Shown: one piece after another, positions 43,533 through 52,424 of the stretch
How the letters are laid out: every line of letters starts with the position of its first letter
Numbering within the stretch: the stretch's first letter is position 1
Source: Cyclobacteriaceae bacterium
Lineage (GTDB): Bacteria > Bacteroidota > Bacteroidia > Cytophagales > Cyclobacteriaceae
DNA length: 64,000 bases
NCBI GenBank assembly: GCA_024644875.1
Contig: JAHEGY010000005.1
Location: 21,240-85,239, forward strand
Reading direction: 5' to 3'
Translations under genes and position numbers: made by a program
The notes under the pieces: generated by a model
What the model was told of the DNA's origin: nothing
Seen by the model: the letters and a program-made list of their open reading frames with translations, nothing else
The model's database searches: none

Positions 43533-45230
43533 TCATTGGATCCTATCCCAGGGCCACGGTGTTACGTCTGCACTTGATGCCCATTCATCCCAAAAAGCTG
43601 ACATTGCCTCAACTCTTTCAGGATATTGCCCAGCCAGATCGATCATTTCTGTCCTGTCAGCTTCCAGGTCATATAATTCCCATTGATCCTTATCTTCTTT
43701 CGTGAAATTTAAGTTTCTTTTGACACGGCTAACCAATTTCCACTTACCGGTCCGGATAGCACGATTCCCTTCATGTTCCCAGTAAAGTGGTGTATTTCTA
43801 GTCAATTCATTGCCCTCGAATGCAGGAACCAGGCTAATCCCCTGCATAGGGACAATTTGTTGACCATTAAATTGATCCGGATATTTGGCTGAAGCCACAT
43901 CCACACATGTAGCCATGATATCTATCAAGTGCCCCGGTTCATGGTTAAATTTCCCAGTATTCCGTATTTTTTCCGGCCAATGGGCAATCAATGGAGTAGC
44001 TATACCACCTTCGTGAACCCAGTGTTTATACATTCGGAAAGGTGTATTCGACACATTGGCCCAAGGCCGGCTGTAACTCTGGTAGGTTATTTCAGGACCG
44101 GGCATAAGATCCGGATGGTTGTTCCCGAGCATTACGGAATCCCCGGACCGTGTAACCCTGGGAATAAATATTCCTTTCCAATATTCGGTCAAGGTCTCAG
44201 CGCAACCCCCGTTATCTGCCAGGAACAATATAAGTGTATTGTCCAGTTTACCTTGCTCCTTAAGGCTATGCAAAATCCTGCCGATTCCCTGATCCATGCG
44301 ATCTATCTGTGCTGCGTATACGGCCATCCGGTAAGCCTGGAGTGTTTTGTTGTCGATTGAATCCCATCCAGGCACCGCAGAATCCCTGTTTGACATTTGC
44401 CAGTCCTCATTTATCAATCCAATTTGAATCATCCTGTCCATACGTTCCTCCCTGATGGAATCCCACCCGATATCATACATGCCCAAGTATTTTTGAATAT
44501 CCTCCTCCAGGGCATGCAATGGCCAATGAGGGGCAGTATAGGCAACATAAATAAAAAAGGGATTACTATCCTTATGCTCGTTGATATACTGAACTGTTTT
44601 ATGGCTGATCTCATCCGTGTAATAAAACAAATCCTTTTCGGGTTTGGTCGGTATATTGCCGTCAGTTAGGGTGGCAGGGTCATAAAAACTTCCGGCACCT
44701 ACAATGGTACCCCAGAAGCGGTCAAATCCACGTTGTAAAGGCCAGTTGTGTTTTGAAGTCAGGTTCGTATCTCCTGTCCAATAGCCCATTTGCTTTGTCA
44801 CATGCCATTTGCCTGACATATATGTTGAATAACCAGCTTCCTTCAATACCTGTGCTATGGTTACACACTGTTCATTCAAGTCACCCTGATAACCGGACAA
44901 TCCCCTGTCTTCGGTCATATGTCCGAATCCTGCCTGGTGGGGATATAATCCTGTTAATATAGAGGCGCGCGTTGGACAGCATCGTGCCGTGTTGTAAAAC
45001 TGGGAGAAGCGGATCCCGCCACTAGCGAGGTTATCAAGATTTGGGGTTCGTATCTCACCTCCATAACAACCGATATCTGAAAAACCCATATCATCAGCGA
45101 GGATCAAGATGATGTTAGGAGATTCTACCTTTTCGGAGGAACAGGAAAACAAAGTTATTTCTGCCGAAAGGAGTATATACGTAAGTATACTGCTTAATTC
45201 AAATCGTTTGGTTTTAAAAAAAGTTTTCAT
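43533..45230 (-). CDS. Lipoprotein sulfatase (arylsulfatase family S1)
   Basis: A 565-residue type I sulfatase with an N-terminal lipoprotein-type signal (lipobox ITLFSC, Cys30). The formylglycine motif is CCPTRASILTGLYPHQAGFG with Cys84 as the modified residue, next to a second Cys. Other landmarks are ILILADDMGFSDIGCYGGEI, SGKWHVTKQMG, FLADNGGCAETL and HEGGIATPLIAHWPEKI. The AdmGFSDIGCYGGEI form resembles arylsulfatases of marine Planctomycetes and Bacteroidota. The gap to the first sulfatase is 65 bases. Confidence 0.93.
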   Translation of the reverse strand: MKTFFKTKRFELSSILTYILLSAEITLFSCSSEKVESPNIILILADDMGFSDIGCYGGEIRTPNLDNLASGGIRFSQFYNTARCCPTRASILTGLYPHQAGFGHMTEDRGLSGYQGDLNEQCVTIAQVLKEAGYSTYMSGKWHVTKQMGYWTGDTNLTSKHNWPLQRGFDRFWGTIVGAGSFYDPATLTDGNIPTKPEKDLFYYTDEISHKTVQYINEHKDSNPFFIYVAYTAPHWPLHALEEDIQKYLGMYDIGWDSIREERMDRMIQIGLINEDWQMSNRDSAVPGWDSIDNKTLQAYRMAVYAAQIDRMDQGIGRILHSLKEQGKLDNTLILFLADNGGCAETLTEYWKGIFIPRVTRSGDSVMLGNNHPDLMPGPEITYQSYSRPWANVSNTPFRMYKHWVHEGGIATPLIAHWPEKIRNTGKFNHEPGHLIDIMATCVDVASAKYPDQFNGQQIVPMQGISLVPAFEGNELTRNTPLYWEHEGNRAIRTGKWKLVSRVKRNLNFTKEDKDQWELYDLEADRTEMIDLAGQYPERVEAMSAFWDEWASSADVTPWPWDRIQ

Positions 45231-45371
45231 ATAGGACTACTTGGTATTTGTTTTATAATAATTAAACCTTCACCATATTTCTCAATACAAGAGAATACAA
45301 AGCAGGCAGTTCAAATCTTCCAGGTTTTCTTAAAAATCCCAAATGCACTCTTCAAAGTATGAAGATAAAAT

Positions 45372-46511
45372 CTATCTTAATTCCAGATTACTCATATTGT
45401 GAAATTTTTTTCCGACTTGTGTTAAGGTGGTGATATCTTCCTCCGTAATAGTGCCATCCCCCCTGGGGCCTATATTCAAAAGAAGATTAGCATTCATTTC
45501 TCTGGCCTCTTCGAGCATCTGCATTACATCTTCATCAGATTTGTGTTGTCCGTTATCTCTTTTATTATATCCCCAGGCATGAGGCTGGAGTGTATTACAG
45601 ATTTCTCTGGGTTTATTCTTATTCAATTCATAAACTTTTCTGGCCACCTCAAATTGTTGTCCGACCACAGCACGTCCTTTTCTTTCTGGCGCCATAAAAT
45701 CTTCACTGCCATTAGCTCCCTGCTTGAAGGATATCAGGGCATGTGGAGACAAGTTGCGAACAAGTGCATAGGTTGAATCGATAGGAAATATCTCTGGCCG
45801 ACTGTAGAAACCCATAATAGGGTCGAACCATATCCCCGCTATATTTGGATATTGAGTTAAAAGTTCTTTCAGTTGATCATGGACAAAATCTACATATATA
45901 TTAAAATCTTCATCTTTTTCGAATTTATATTCTGGTTGAGGATCGAGGTAAGCCGGCCTTGCATTCTGCCATCCGCTTTCCCTGGAATAGAAGTAAGGAT
46001 GCTTCCAGTCCGCTCCATATGAATAATATAGAAAAAGGCCCAGTCCTTTTTCTTCGCAGGCATCATAAAGCGCTTTGATCAGGTCTTTTTTGGCTGGAGA
46101 ATTCAAAACATTAAAATCAGTAGCCTTTGTTTCAAAAAGGCAGAAGCCATCATGGTGTTTGGAGGTAATGGTGATATACTTCATACCAGCTGTAAGAGCC
46201 AGATCAGTGATCAGGTCGGCATCAAACTTTTCTGCAGTGAACCTGTCCTTGAGCAATGCATATTCCGCCACTGGAATAGTATCCCTCAACTGGACCCATT
46301 CCCCTTTTTCCAGGAGTGCATATAATCCATAGTGAATAAACATACCGTACCCGGCATTGGTAAACCATTTCAGGTTCGCCTGTCTGGGATTTTCGTAGTA
46401 ATCCGACTCATATTCTGCCAAATAAGAAGGAACGGGCTGTTTTTGCCCGCAGCCAAATATCAGGGACATAATTCCTGTTATCAATAACAGGGTAATTAAT
46501 CTGTTTTTCAT
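45372..46511 (-). CDS. Lipoprotein alpha-L-fucosidase, GH29
   Basis: A 379-residue surface or periplasmic lipoprotein (lipobox SLIFGC, Cys21) of family GH29. The active-site set is complete: FIHYG (His60), GEW (Glu71-Trp72), SKHHDGF (His119-His120) and nucleophile Asp230 in AGIWFDPIMG. The C-terminus is LLLNIGPRGDGTITEED. ATG at 46511 is chosen because it begins the signal peptide and because a TATATTTG promoter element lies just upstream, inside the longer reading frame. With two sulfatases downstream it forms a fucosidase-sulfatase block. Confidence 0.92.
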   Translation of the reverse strand: MKNRLITLLLITGIMSLIFGCGQKQPVPSYLAEYESDYYENPRQANLKWFTNAGYGMFIHYGLYALLEKGEWVQLRDTIPVAEYALLKDRFTAEKFDADLITDLALTAGMKYITITSKHHDGFCLFETKATDFNVLNSPAKKDLIKALYDACEEKGLGLFLYYSYGADWKHPYFYSRESGWQNARPAYLDPQPEYKFEKDEDFNIYVDFVHDQLKELLTQYPNIAGIWFDPIMGFYSRPEIFPIDSTYALVRNLSPHALISFKQGANGSEDFMAPERKGRAVVGQQFEVARKVYELNKNKPREICNTLQPHAWGYNKRDNGQHKSDEDVMQMLEEAREMNANLLLNIGPRGDGTITEEDITTLTQVGKKFHNMSNLELR

Positions 46512-46526
46512 GTTGTATAATACCTT

Positions 46527-46534
46527 CAAATATA
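46527..46534 (-). promoter_or_regulatory. Possible -7 element (TATATTTG) for the fucosidase lipoprotein
   Basis: On the minus strand this reads TATATTTG, an exact TAnnTTTG match, 16 bases before the ATG at 46511. It implies a very short leader and argues against starts further upstream. No -33 partner was convincing. Confidence 0.35.
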
Positions 46535-46627
46535 TATAAATATCTCCTGTTCTAATCTCCATAATACAATTCAAATACTAAGCAAATAAGTCCTTTTTAT
46601 AAAATAATGAACCTTTATGGCTCAAAC

Positions 46628-47008
46628 TTAATTTTTACTGTCCGATCCCCTGGACCTACCCCATAACCTGTCAAACAAGTAGACTGGAAGAATTCCCGAA
46701 ATATAAGCGAGATAATCAAAAGGATCAAAATGTGCCCTGTAAAGTTCAAAATATTGAGCTGTTTCAATTGCAAAACAAATTATTACAATTGTCAATAAGG
46801 CTCCTTCCGGGCTGAATCTGATGGATAAAAACCCGGAATCTCCAGCCTTATACTGCGCCCTGAGGAGAACATATCCCCAGGCCGGTCCTGCAATATCAAG
46901 AAGATAACTTGACCAGAAACCCGGTGTTTTAAGCAATCCGGAAGACAGGGATATAATTCCCAGTACAATTACAGCCACCTTCCATATCCTGACATTCATA
47001 TATTGCAT
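46628..47008 (-). CDS. Small VanZ/DUF2809-like membrane protein
   Basis: A 126-residue membrane protein with three or four helices (about 9-26, 34-48, 69-88, 98-112). The segment CFAIETAQYFELYRAHFDPFDYLAY, given here as blocks IETAQYFELY and FDPFDYLAY, follows the VanZ-like pattern of ExxQ, then D-x-x-D before the last helix. Function of such proteins is mostly unknown. It sits between the fucosidase and the porin remnant, in the same direction. Confidence 0.6.
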   Translation of the reverse strand: MQYMNVRIWKVAVIVLGIISLSSGLLKTPGFWSSYLLDIAGPAWGYVLLRAQYKAGDSGFLSIRFSPEGALLTIVIICFAIETAQYFELYRAHFDPFDYLAYISGILPVYLFDRLWGRSRGSDSKN

Positions 47009-47037
47009 TTTCCCATGAATCCCTGATTTTATTTTAT

Positions 47038-47427
47038 TTATTTTCGCAGTTTATAGGCTATTGAGCTTACTATAAAAAGGTTGTTTTTCGTAAAATCATT
47101 ATTTTTTACAAATACCTCATCTACACTATTCAACCATCTGATTTCCATTCTACATGCCGGGTTAGGAATTGGCTTGAAATCTCCATTTAATGACAATCCT
47201 GAAGTGTTAAAGCCATTTGGTGTATCTAATTCAATCATCACACCATTTTTATCCACGTAACTCTCACCACGGAAGGCCATGGCCCATTTCTTTGATATTT
47301 CATAGCGAAGGATCAGGGTCACAACATGCCAGTTCCTGTATGAGGAACTTCCTTTTGATTCCGGTTGATTAAAGTCATAGGCATAGAAAACATCGAGATA
47401 TCCCTGCCAGCGAGCTAAAACAACTTT
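47038..47427 (-). pseudogene. Decayed OmpL-like/BBP2 beta-barrel porin remnant
   Basis: A continuous frame of about 130 codons whose two ends match different parts of the BBP2 (OmpL-like) porin family common in Bacteroidota. First comes the N-terminal strand region QGYLDVFYAYDFNQPESKG (about 47350-47405), then directly the last strands: SYRNWHVVTLILRYEISKKW, AFRGESYVDKNGVMI, GFNTSGLSLNGDFKP, RMEIRWLNSVDEVF and LFIVSSIAYKLRK. The signal peptide and the roughly 200 residues between them are missing. There is no plausible ATG, and the start merges with the end of the glycoside hydrolase gene. Best read as an internal-deletion remnant. The alternative is a short real protein from GTG at 47322. 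Confidence 0.65.
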
Positions 47428-49547
47428 GGTAGATATTCCGGTGCATCACTATAGGGTGCGATGGCACCTGAGGCTATTTCATATATATCCTCATGGCTCA
47501 TAATAGCTGCATTGCAGATGGCCGTATGAGGCCGGTTACATACATCCAGAAATCCAATATTATAGTTTTCACCATCAAACCTGCCCAGGGCTGACTGATC
47601 ATATAAAGTAAACCAATGTGTACCTATGCAGTAGGGATTAGCAGCGGCATCTTCGATATATACCCTGTAAGCTTTTCCCCGATCTGTTTGAGATTTGACG
47701 TGACCTATACCAGAAGAAGGCAAACCCACATCCAATGCTCCAAAATGCCATTCTCCGATTATAACCGGCATATTAAGCAGGTTATGGATCTCCTCCGTCT
47801 GGTCCCTGGGCACTTTGTCCATATAGCAGTTCATACTAAATACATCAAAGGATTGCATTCCTTTAACCGCCCATTTGGGAGGGACACCCGCGTACCTGAT
47901 CCCCAGGTTCAGATGATTCGGATCGGCTTCACGGCAAGCCCTGGATAATGCCGTGAAATATTTTTCTACCATAATCTGACTGAAGGACTCCAGGTCGGCC
48001 AGAGCATTTTTTGTAAACCGCTGGGTCCATTTTCCTTTCTCGATAGCATCAAGGCTAACGTTCATTTCCCAGGCAGAGGCAAGTTCCTCATTTGTCCTGT
48101 ATCGTTTTGTCAGGTATTTCCTTAATGCCAACCTTGTTTGGCAGGAATCAGTATTGTAAAGCATACCTACTGCCGGCAATTCTGAAGAAAAAGCCCATGT
48201 AGGTTCATTCATCATAAAATATCCGATCAGGGCCGGATCATTTCGTGTTTCCTTTAATACCTGGGCATAATCCATTGCATCCTCTTCAAAGGCTGCATCA
48301 TAAACATCCGGAAAATCCCTGTACAGCAGAGATACACGGGTAGGTTTAAAACTCATCGGCCTTACATAAGGGAAGCCAGCTTTACTGGCATATTCCCATT
48401 CTGACCAATTCCCAACTGTATTACACCTCAATCTTGTTAACTCATCAAGCGCTATTTTTGCCCATGTGCTTCTCCAGCCATCCGCTCCAAACGTTTTAAT
48501 AAAGTTGGCTGCCAGATAATTTATGTGGGGATGGCTTCCCCTCATGCTGAACATATCCTTATACTCCCCTTCCTTTGATGGCACCCAGGTAAGTGCATCT
48601 TCCAGTAAATAATAATCCGCGGTGGTATCCACCCGTATACAGTCAATTCCAGCAGACCAGAAGTAATAACCATCAGGATCGATTAACCACCACCGGTCTT
48701 CATCTTTGTGTACTCTGAAATAACCTGTACCTTCATCCAGTTGTTTGTCTATCCAGCCACCCCACTTCGACATATGCTCCGGCCATGTATGATTGGCCTT
48801 TTCTAATCTTGACCGTAGATTGGACTTCATAGTCTCTGGATCTTTGGTCTTACCCTGCCATTCATGTATCGTGCTCTGGCCTATTTCATCGATCAGTTTC
48901 CCTTTAGGCAATTTCGGGTGGTCTATTAGCGGAACTTCATCTGCGGTATATTGAAATGGTGTTAGGCAGAATCTGGATATTTGCGAACTTTTTCTTGATA
49001 TAACCAGACTCATTCTATCTACTTTTTCAAGGTCAACCCGGTCACCACTGCATCTTGGTTTCAAAAATGCTCCTTCCCGGTCAATTCCCCATCGGTTCTG
49101 ATCAACCAGACTTAGCGGTAACCGTATCCTGAGAGAACACTGATTGAGCACACCGAAAGTAAATCCAAATGCCGGGCCATCTACTCCTTCCTTTAAAACA
49201 ATCCTGAATTTGATCATATGTGTGCCATAGGCCAGCATATCCGCTGTTATGTACTTCTGACCACTCAGGCATCCGACCGGAAAACTGAAGGAAATGCCAT
49301 CACCCATTTTTTCGCCTTCATACCATGAGGCATTTTTTAAATAATCCGGTCCATCGACCTTTTTCAATCCACCAAGAAAACTTTCCTGGGGCATTTCCTG
49401 ACCGGCAAAGAGAGGCAATTCTTCTTTTTCCTGTTCACATGCTCCATATATCAGGATTGAAGATCCCAGTAACATACTTTGTTTTATGAAGTTTCTTCGA
49501 TGTGTGCTGAAGGAGTCTTCTGTATATAAAAAATGATTCTTCTTCAT
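47415..49547 (-). CDS. Exported clan-A-like glycoside hydrolase (agarase-like)
   Basis: A 710-residue enzyme with a Tat signal ending in a lipobox (THRRNFIKQ then IYGACE). An N-terminal jelly-roll-like region (about 35-215) precedes a TIM barrel (about 250-680) with WWLIDPDGYYFWSAGIDCIR, YFMMNEPTW (acid/base Glu448) and VIIGEWHFG (nucleophile Glu599), which is the order and spacing of a retaining clan GH-A enzyme. The opening DPDGxxFxSxGxxC recalls beta-agarases such as GH50, but the family is not certain. Start at 49547 begins the Tat signal; the longer frame to 49604 is unlikely. It overlaps the porin remnant at its 3' end. Confidence 0.78.
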   Translation of the reverse strand: MKKNHFLYTEDSFSTHRRNFIKQSMLLGSSILIYGACEQEKEELPLFAGQEMPQESFLGGLKKVDGPDYLKNASWYEGEKMGDGISFSFPVGCLSGQKYITADMLAYGTHMIKFRIVLKEGVDGPAFGFTFGVLNQCSLRIRLPLSLVDQNRWGIDREGAFLKPRCSGDRVDLEKVDRMSLVISRKSSQISRFCLTPFQYTADEVPLIDHPKLPKGKLIDEIGQSTIHEWQGKTKDPETMKSNLRSRLEKANHTWPEHMSKWGGWIDKQLDEGTGYFRVHKDEDRWWLIDPDGYYFWSAGIDCIRVDTTADYYLLEDALTWVPSKEGEYKDMFSMRGSHPHINYLAANFIKTFGADGWRSTWAKIALDELTRLRCNTVGNWSEWEYASKAGFPYVRPMSFKPTRVSLLYRDFPDVYDAAFEEDAMDYAQVLKETRNDPALIGYFMMNEPTWAFSSELPAVGMLYNTDSCQTRLALRKYLTKRYRTNEELASAWEMNVSLDAIEKGKWTQRFTKNALADLESFSQIMVEKYFTALSRACREADPNHLNLGIRYAGVPPKWAVKGMQSFDVFSMNCYMDKVPRDQTEEIHNLLNMPVIIGEWHFGALDVGLPSSGIGHVKSQTDRGKAYRVYIEDAAANPYCIGTHWFTLYDQSALGRFDGENYNIGFLDVCNRPHTAICNAAIMSHEDIYEIASGAIAPYSDAPEYLPKLF

Positions 49548-49831
49548 GATTGGAATTTTTAAATAGTAAAAAATGAAAATCCTTCCATAAGATAATAAAT
49601 TCATTTGCTTATCAGGGCGTTACATTGACTTTTTTATAAACATATGTAATGTTCGCCAGCAAATTATCAATTCAAGATAGTCAAACTATAAGCTTTTTAT
49701 TTATTGATCAGGCTGTCATAAGATCCTGAATCTTAAAAAATTCAGCATGTTTCATGAATTTATAATTCGGGATTTTGTGAATCCTCTACAGACATGAAGC
49801 TTAAAAAAACAAAAATAGTTGAAACATTTAC

Positions 49832-49870
49832 AATATTAATAGCGTTACTATTATTATTGTAATTAATATT
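49832..49870. promoter_or_regulatory. Inverted repeats before tetR, possible autoregulatory operator
   Basis: Outer arms AATATTAAT/ATTAATATT (49832-49840 and 49862-49870) are perfect complements 21 bases apart, and within them TAATAG-CGTTA-CTATTA (49837-49853) forms a 17-base dyad, typical in size for TetR operators. It ends 7 bases before the ATG at 49877. The rest of the 329-base gap (49548-49831) shows nothing I can name. The AT-rich composition makes chance dyads likely. Confidence 0.35.
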
Positions 49871-49876
49871 ATCAAA

Positions 49877-50587
49877 ATGCAAGAGCTTTTATCAAATTTA
49901 AGTATACAGGTAAATGACAATATATTCCTGAAAAATCCGGAATCGAGTGATCTCGGGAAAAAGATCATTCAGGGGGGTATTGAACTAATGGATGAAACTG
50001 GTTTTGAAGCATTTACATTTAACAAGTTGGCAAAAAAAATCAATTCTACCGAAGCTTCGATTTACAGGTATTTTGAAAGCAAGCATAAGTTCCTGCTCTT
50101 CTTAACAATATGGTATTGGGGATGGATGGAATACCGGCTGGTTTTTGCGCTGGCCAATATTCTTTCCCCGGAAAACAGGATCACAAGAGCTATCCATTTA
50201 CTTACTGAAGATGTGGATGAAATGGGAAATTCCCCACATATAGATCAAATAAAACTATACCGGATAGTAATATCCGAATCATCTAAAGCATACTTTACCA
50301 AAGAAGTTGACCAGGAAAATAAGGAAGGATGTTTTAGCGGATATAAGAGAATTGTTAAAAGGGTGAGTGATATAATCCTGGAAATCAATCCTCGTTACAT
50401 GTATCCTCATATGCTAATCTCAACAGTTATTGAAGGTGCGCATCATCAGCGCTATTTTGCTGAACACCTTCCAAAGTTAACTGATGAGATCAAGGATGGA
50501 GATGCTGTTACTAAATTTTATACTGAGATGGTCTTTAGAGCAATAAAAGAAGACCTGCCATACAAACCTCCAGAACAGAAAACATAG
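49877..50587 (+). CDS. TetR-family transcriptional regulator
   Basis: A 236-residue regulator. The N-terminal HTH (about 30-75) has GFEAFTFNKLAKKINSTEAS and IYRYFESKHKFLLF, the usual TetR recognition region. The C-terminal ligand domain is long and unusual, with a hydrophobic block and HHQRYFAEHLPKL. It precedes the export operon by 110 bases in the same direction and most likely represses it and itself. The ligand is unknown. Confidence 0.9.
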   Translation: MQELLSNLSIQVNDNIFLKNPESSDLGKKIIQGGIELMDETGFEAFTFNKLAKKINSTEASIYRYFESKHKFLLFLTIWYWGWMEYRLVFALANILSPENRITRAIHLLTEDVDEMGNSPHIDQIKLYRIVISESSKAYFTKEVDQENKEGCFSGYKRIVKRVSDIILEINPRYMYPHMLISTVIEGAHHQRYFAEHLPKLTDEIKDGDAVTKFYTEMVFRAIKEDLPYKPPEQKT

Positions 50588-50590
50588 TAT

Positions 50591-50602
50591 CTTGTTAACA
50601 AG
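50591..50602. promoter_or_regulatory. 12-bp palindrome between tetR and the exporter genes
   Basis: CTTGTTAACAAG is self-complementary over 12 bases and lies 4 bases after the tetR stop and 95 bases before the ABC gene. A second GTTAAC core is at 50633-50638. It could be an operator or part of a weak terminator. Confidence 0.3.
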
Positions 50603-50696
50603 CCCATATAGTGCTGTCAAGCTTTAGTTTTCGTTAACTTAAATTAATTTAATAAATAAACTTAAATGCCTCAATAGATAGAACAAGTAAAAAAAA

Positions 50697-52424
50697 ATGG
50701 AAAATAATATACTCTTAACACCTGTACAAAGATTCTGGCGACTTCTTAAGCCCGATCAAAGTGAGATCCAGAATGTATATATATATGCTATATTCAGCGG
50801 ATTGGTGAGTCTTTCTTTACCTCTTGGTATACAGGCAATAGTGAATCTGATACAGGGTGGTCAGATCAGCACTTCCTGGATCGTATTGGTGGTATTTGTC
50901 GTACTCGGTGTCGCTGCGACCGGCATTCTACAGATATTTCAACTACGTATTACGGAGAACCTTCAGCAGAAAATTTTTTCAAGGGCTGCATTTGAATTTG
51001 CCTACAGGATACCAAGAATTCGCATGGAAGCTTTATACAATCACTATGCACCAGAATTGATAAACCGGTTCTTTGATACTATTTCTGTTCAGAAAGGTTT
51101 GTCCAAGATCCTTATAGATTTTTCTGTTGCAAGTCTTCAGGTCATTTTCGGTCTTGTTCTCTTATCATTTTATCATCCGTTCTTCATTTTCTTCAGTTTG
51201 ATACTGGTTGCGCTTCTGTATGCCATTTTCAGATTTACCTCAGCCAGAGGGCTAAACACGAGTCTCGAGGAATCTAAAAATAAATATAAAGTAGCCTACT
51301 GGCTGGAAGAACTGGCAAGAACAGCTACCACATTTAAACTGAATGGAAATACAGACCTGCCTCTTGAAAGGACAGACAGGCACGTAGCCAGTTATCTTGC
51401 CTCAAGGGAAAGTCACTTTCGCATACTTATTCAGCAATACTCATTACTGGTTGTTTTCAAGGTTCTGGTAGCTACCGGATTATTGGCAATAGGCGGCATC
51501 CTGGTCATGGAGCAGCTAATGAATATTGGGCAGTTTATTGCAGCGGAGATCATTATACTTTTAGTTATTGCCTCAGTCGAAAAATTAATATTGAATTTTG
51601 AAACCATATATGATGTTTTAACTGCACTGGAGAAAATCGGTCAGGTTACGGACATGGAACTTGAACCCGAGGAAGGCCAGGGCATAGACCTTTCCGAGAA
51701 CTGTACAACATGCGGCATCAATGTAGATCTGGAAAATGTGGATTTTACTTATCCGGGTAATAAACAAAAAACATTAAACGATCTTAGTCTTTCACTTCAG
51801 GATGGTGAGAAGATAATGATCTCAGGGGAAAATGGATCCGGAAAAAGTACGCTCCTGGCAATAATTGCAGGGTTATATGATATACAGGGTGGGATCATTT
51901 CATACAATGGTCTTCCAAAAGGTAATTTAAATCTAGCCTCAGTAAGAACTGTTATTGGGGATTCACTTAGCCAGGAAGAACTCTTTGAAGGTACAGTACT
52001 GGAAAATATCGTAATTGGTAGGGAATCGGTAAGTTTTGACGATGTTAAGTGGGCAGTAGATCATTTGGGATTAACTCAATTCATTAAAGAATTGGCTAAT
52101 GGATTTGATACAAAGATCAATCCAGTGGGCAAAAATCTGCCCCGAAGTATCGTACAAAAACTTCTTTTAGCCCGAAGTATTTCCGGCCATCCCAAACTTC
52201 TCCTTTTGGAGGATACATTGAAATACATAGATGAAAAGGAAAAAATAAAAATTATTGACTTTATCACATCACCGGAAAATCAATGGACTTTGGTGGCTAT
52301 TTCAACTGATCCGTATCTCGCAATGCGATCTGATAAAGTTGTCTATATGAAAGATGGGCAAATAGACCGGATAGAAACAGAAAATTCAGCAGTAAATAAA
52401 ACAGGAGGAATTGATCATGCTTAA
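50697..52424 (+). CDS. Type-I-secretion-like ABC exporter with degenerate ATPase motifs
   Basis: A 575-residue ABC half-exporter: membrane domain (about 25-310, several helices) and nucleotide-binding domain (about 345-570). There is no N-terminal peptidase domain. Walker A is intact (SGENGSGKSTLLA, about 377-389). The signature normally reading LSGGQ is LPRSI (in GKNLPRSIVQKLLLARS), Walker B ends LLLLED in place of LLLLDE, and the H-loop His is missing (VAISTDPYL). The domain can probably bind ATP, but hydrolysis would need other residues. With HlyD and TolC partners downstream this is a three-part exporter. The HlyD gene starts within its last codons. Confidence 0.88.
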   Translation: MENNILLTPVQRFWRLLKPDQSEIQNVYIYAIFSGLVSLSLPLGIQAIVNLIQGGQISTSWIVLVVFVVLGVAATGILQIFQLRITENLQQKIFSRAAFEFAYRIPRIRMEALYNHYAPELINRFFDTISVQKGLSKILIDFSVASLQVIFGLVLLSFYHPFFIFFSLILVALLYAIFRFTSARGLNTSLEESKNKYKVAYWLEELARTATTFKLNGNTDLPLERTDRHVASYLASRESHFRILIQQYSLLVVFKVLVATGLLAIGGILVMEQLMNIGQFIAAEIIILLVIASVEKLILNFETIYDVLTALEKIGQVTDMELEPEEGQGIDLSENCTTCGINVDLENVDFTYPGNKQKTLNDLSLSLQDGEKIMISGENGSGKSTLLAIIAGLYDIQGGIISYNGLPKGNLNLASVRTVIGDSLSQEELFEGTVLENIVIGRESVSFDDVKWAVDHLGLTQFIKELANGFDTKINPVGKNLPRSIVQKLLLARSISGHPKLLLLEDTLKYIDEKEKIKIIDFITSPENQWTLVAISTDPYLAMRSDKVVYMKDGQIDRIETENSAVNKTGGIDHA

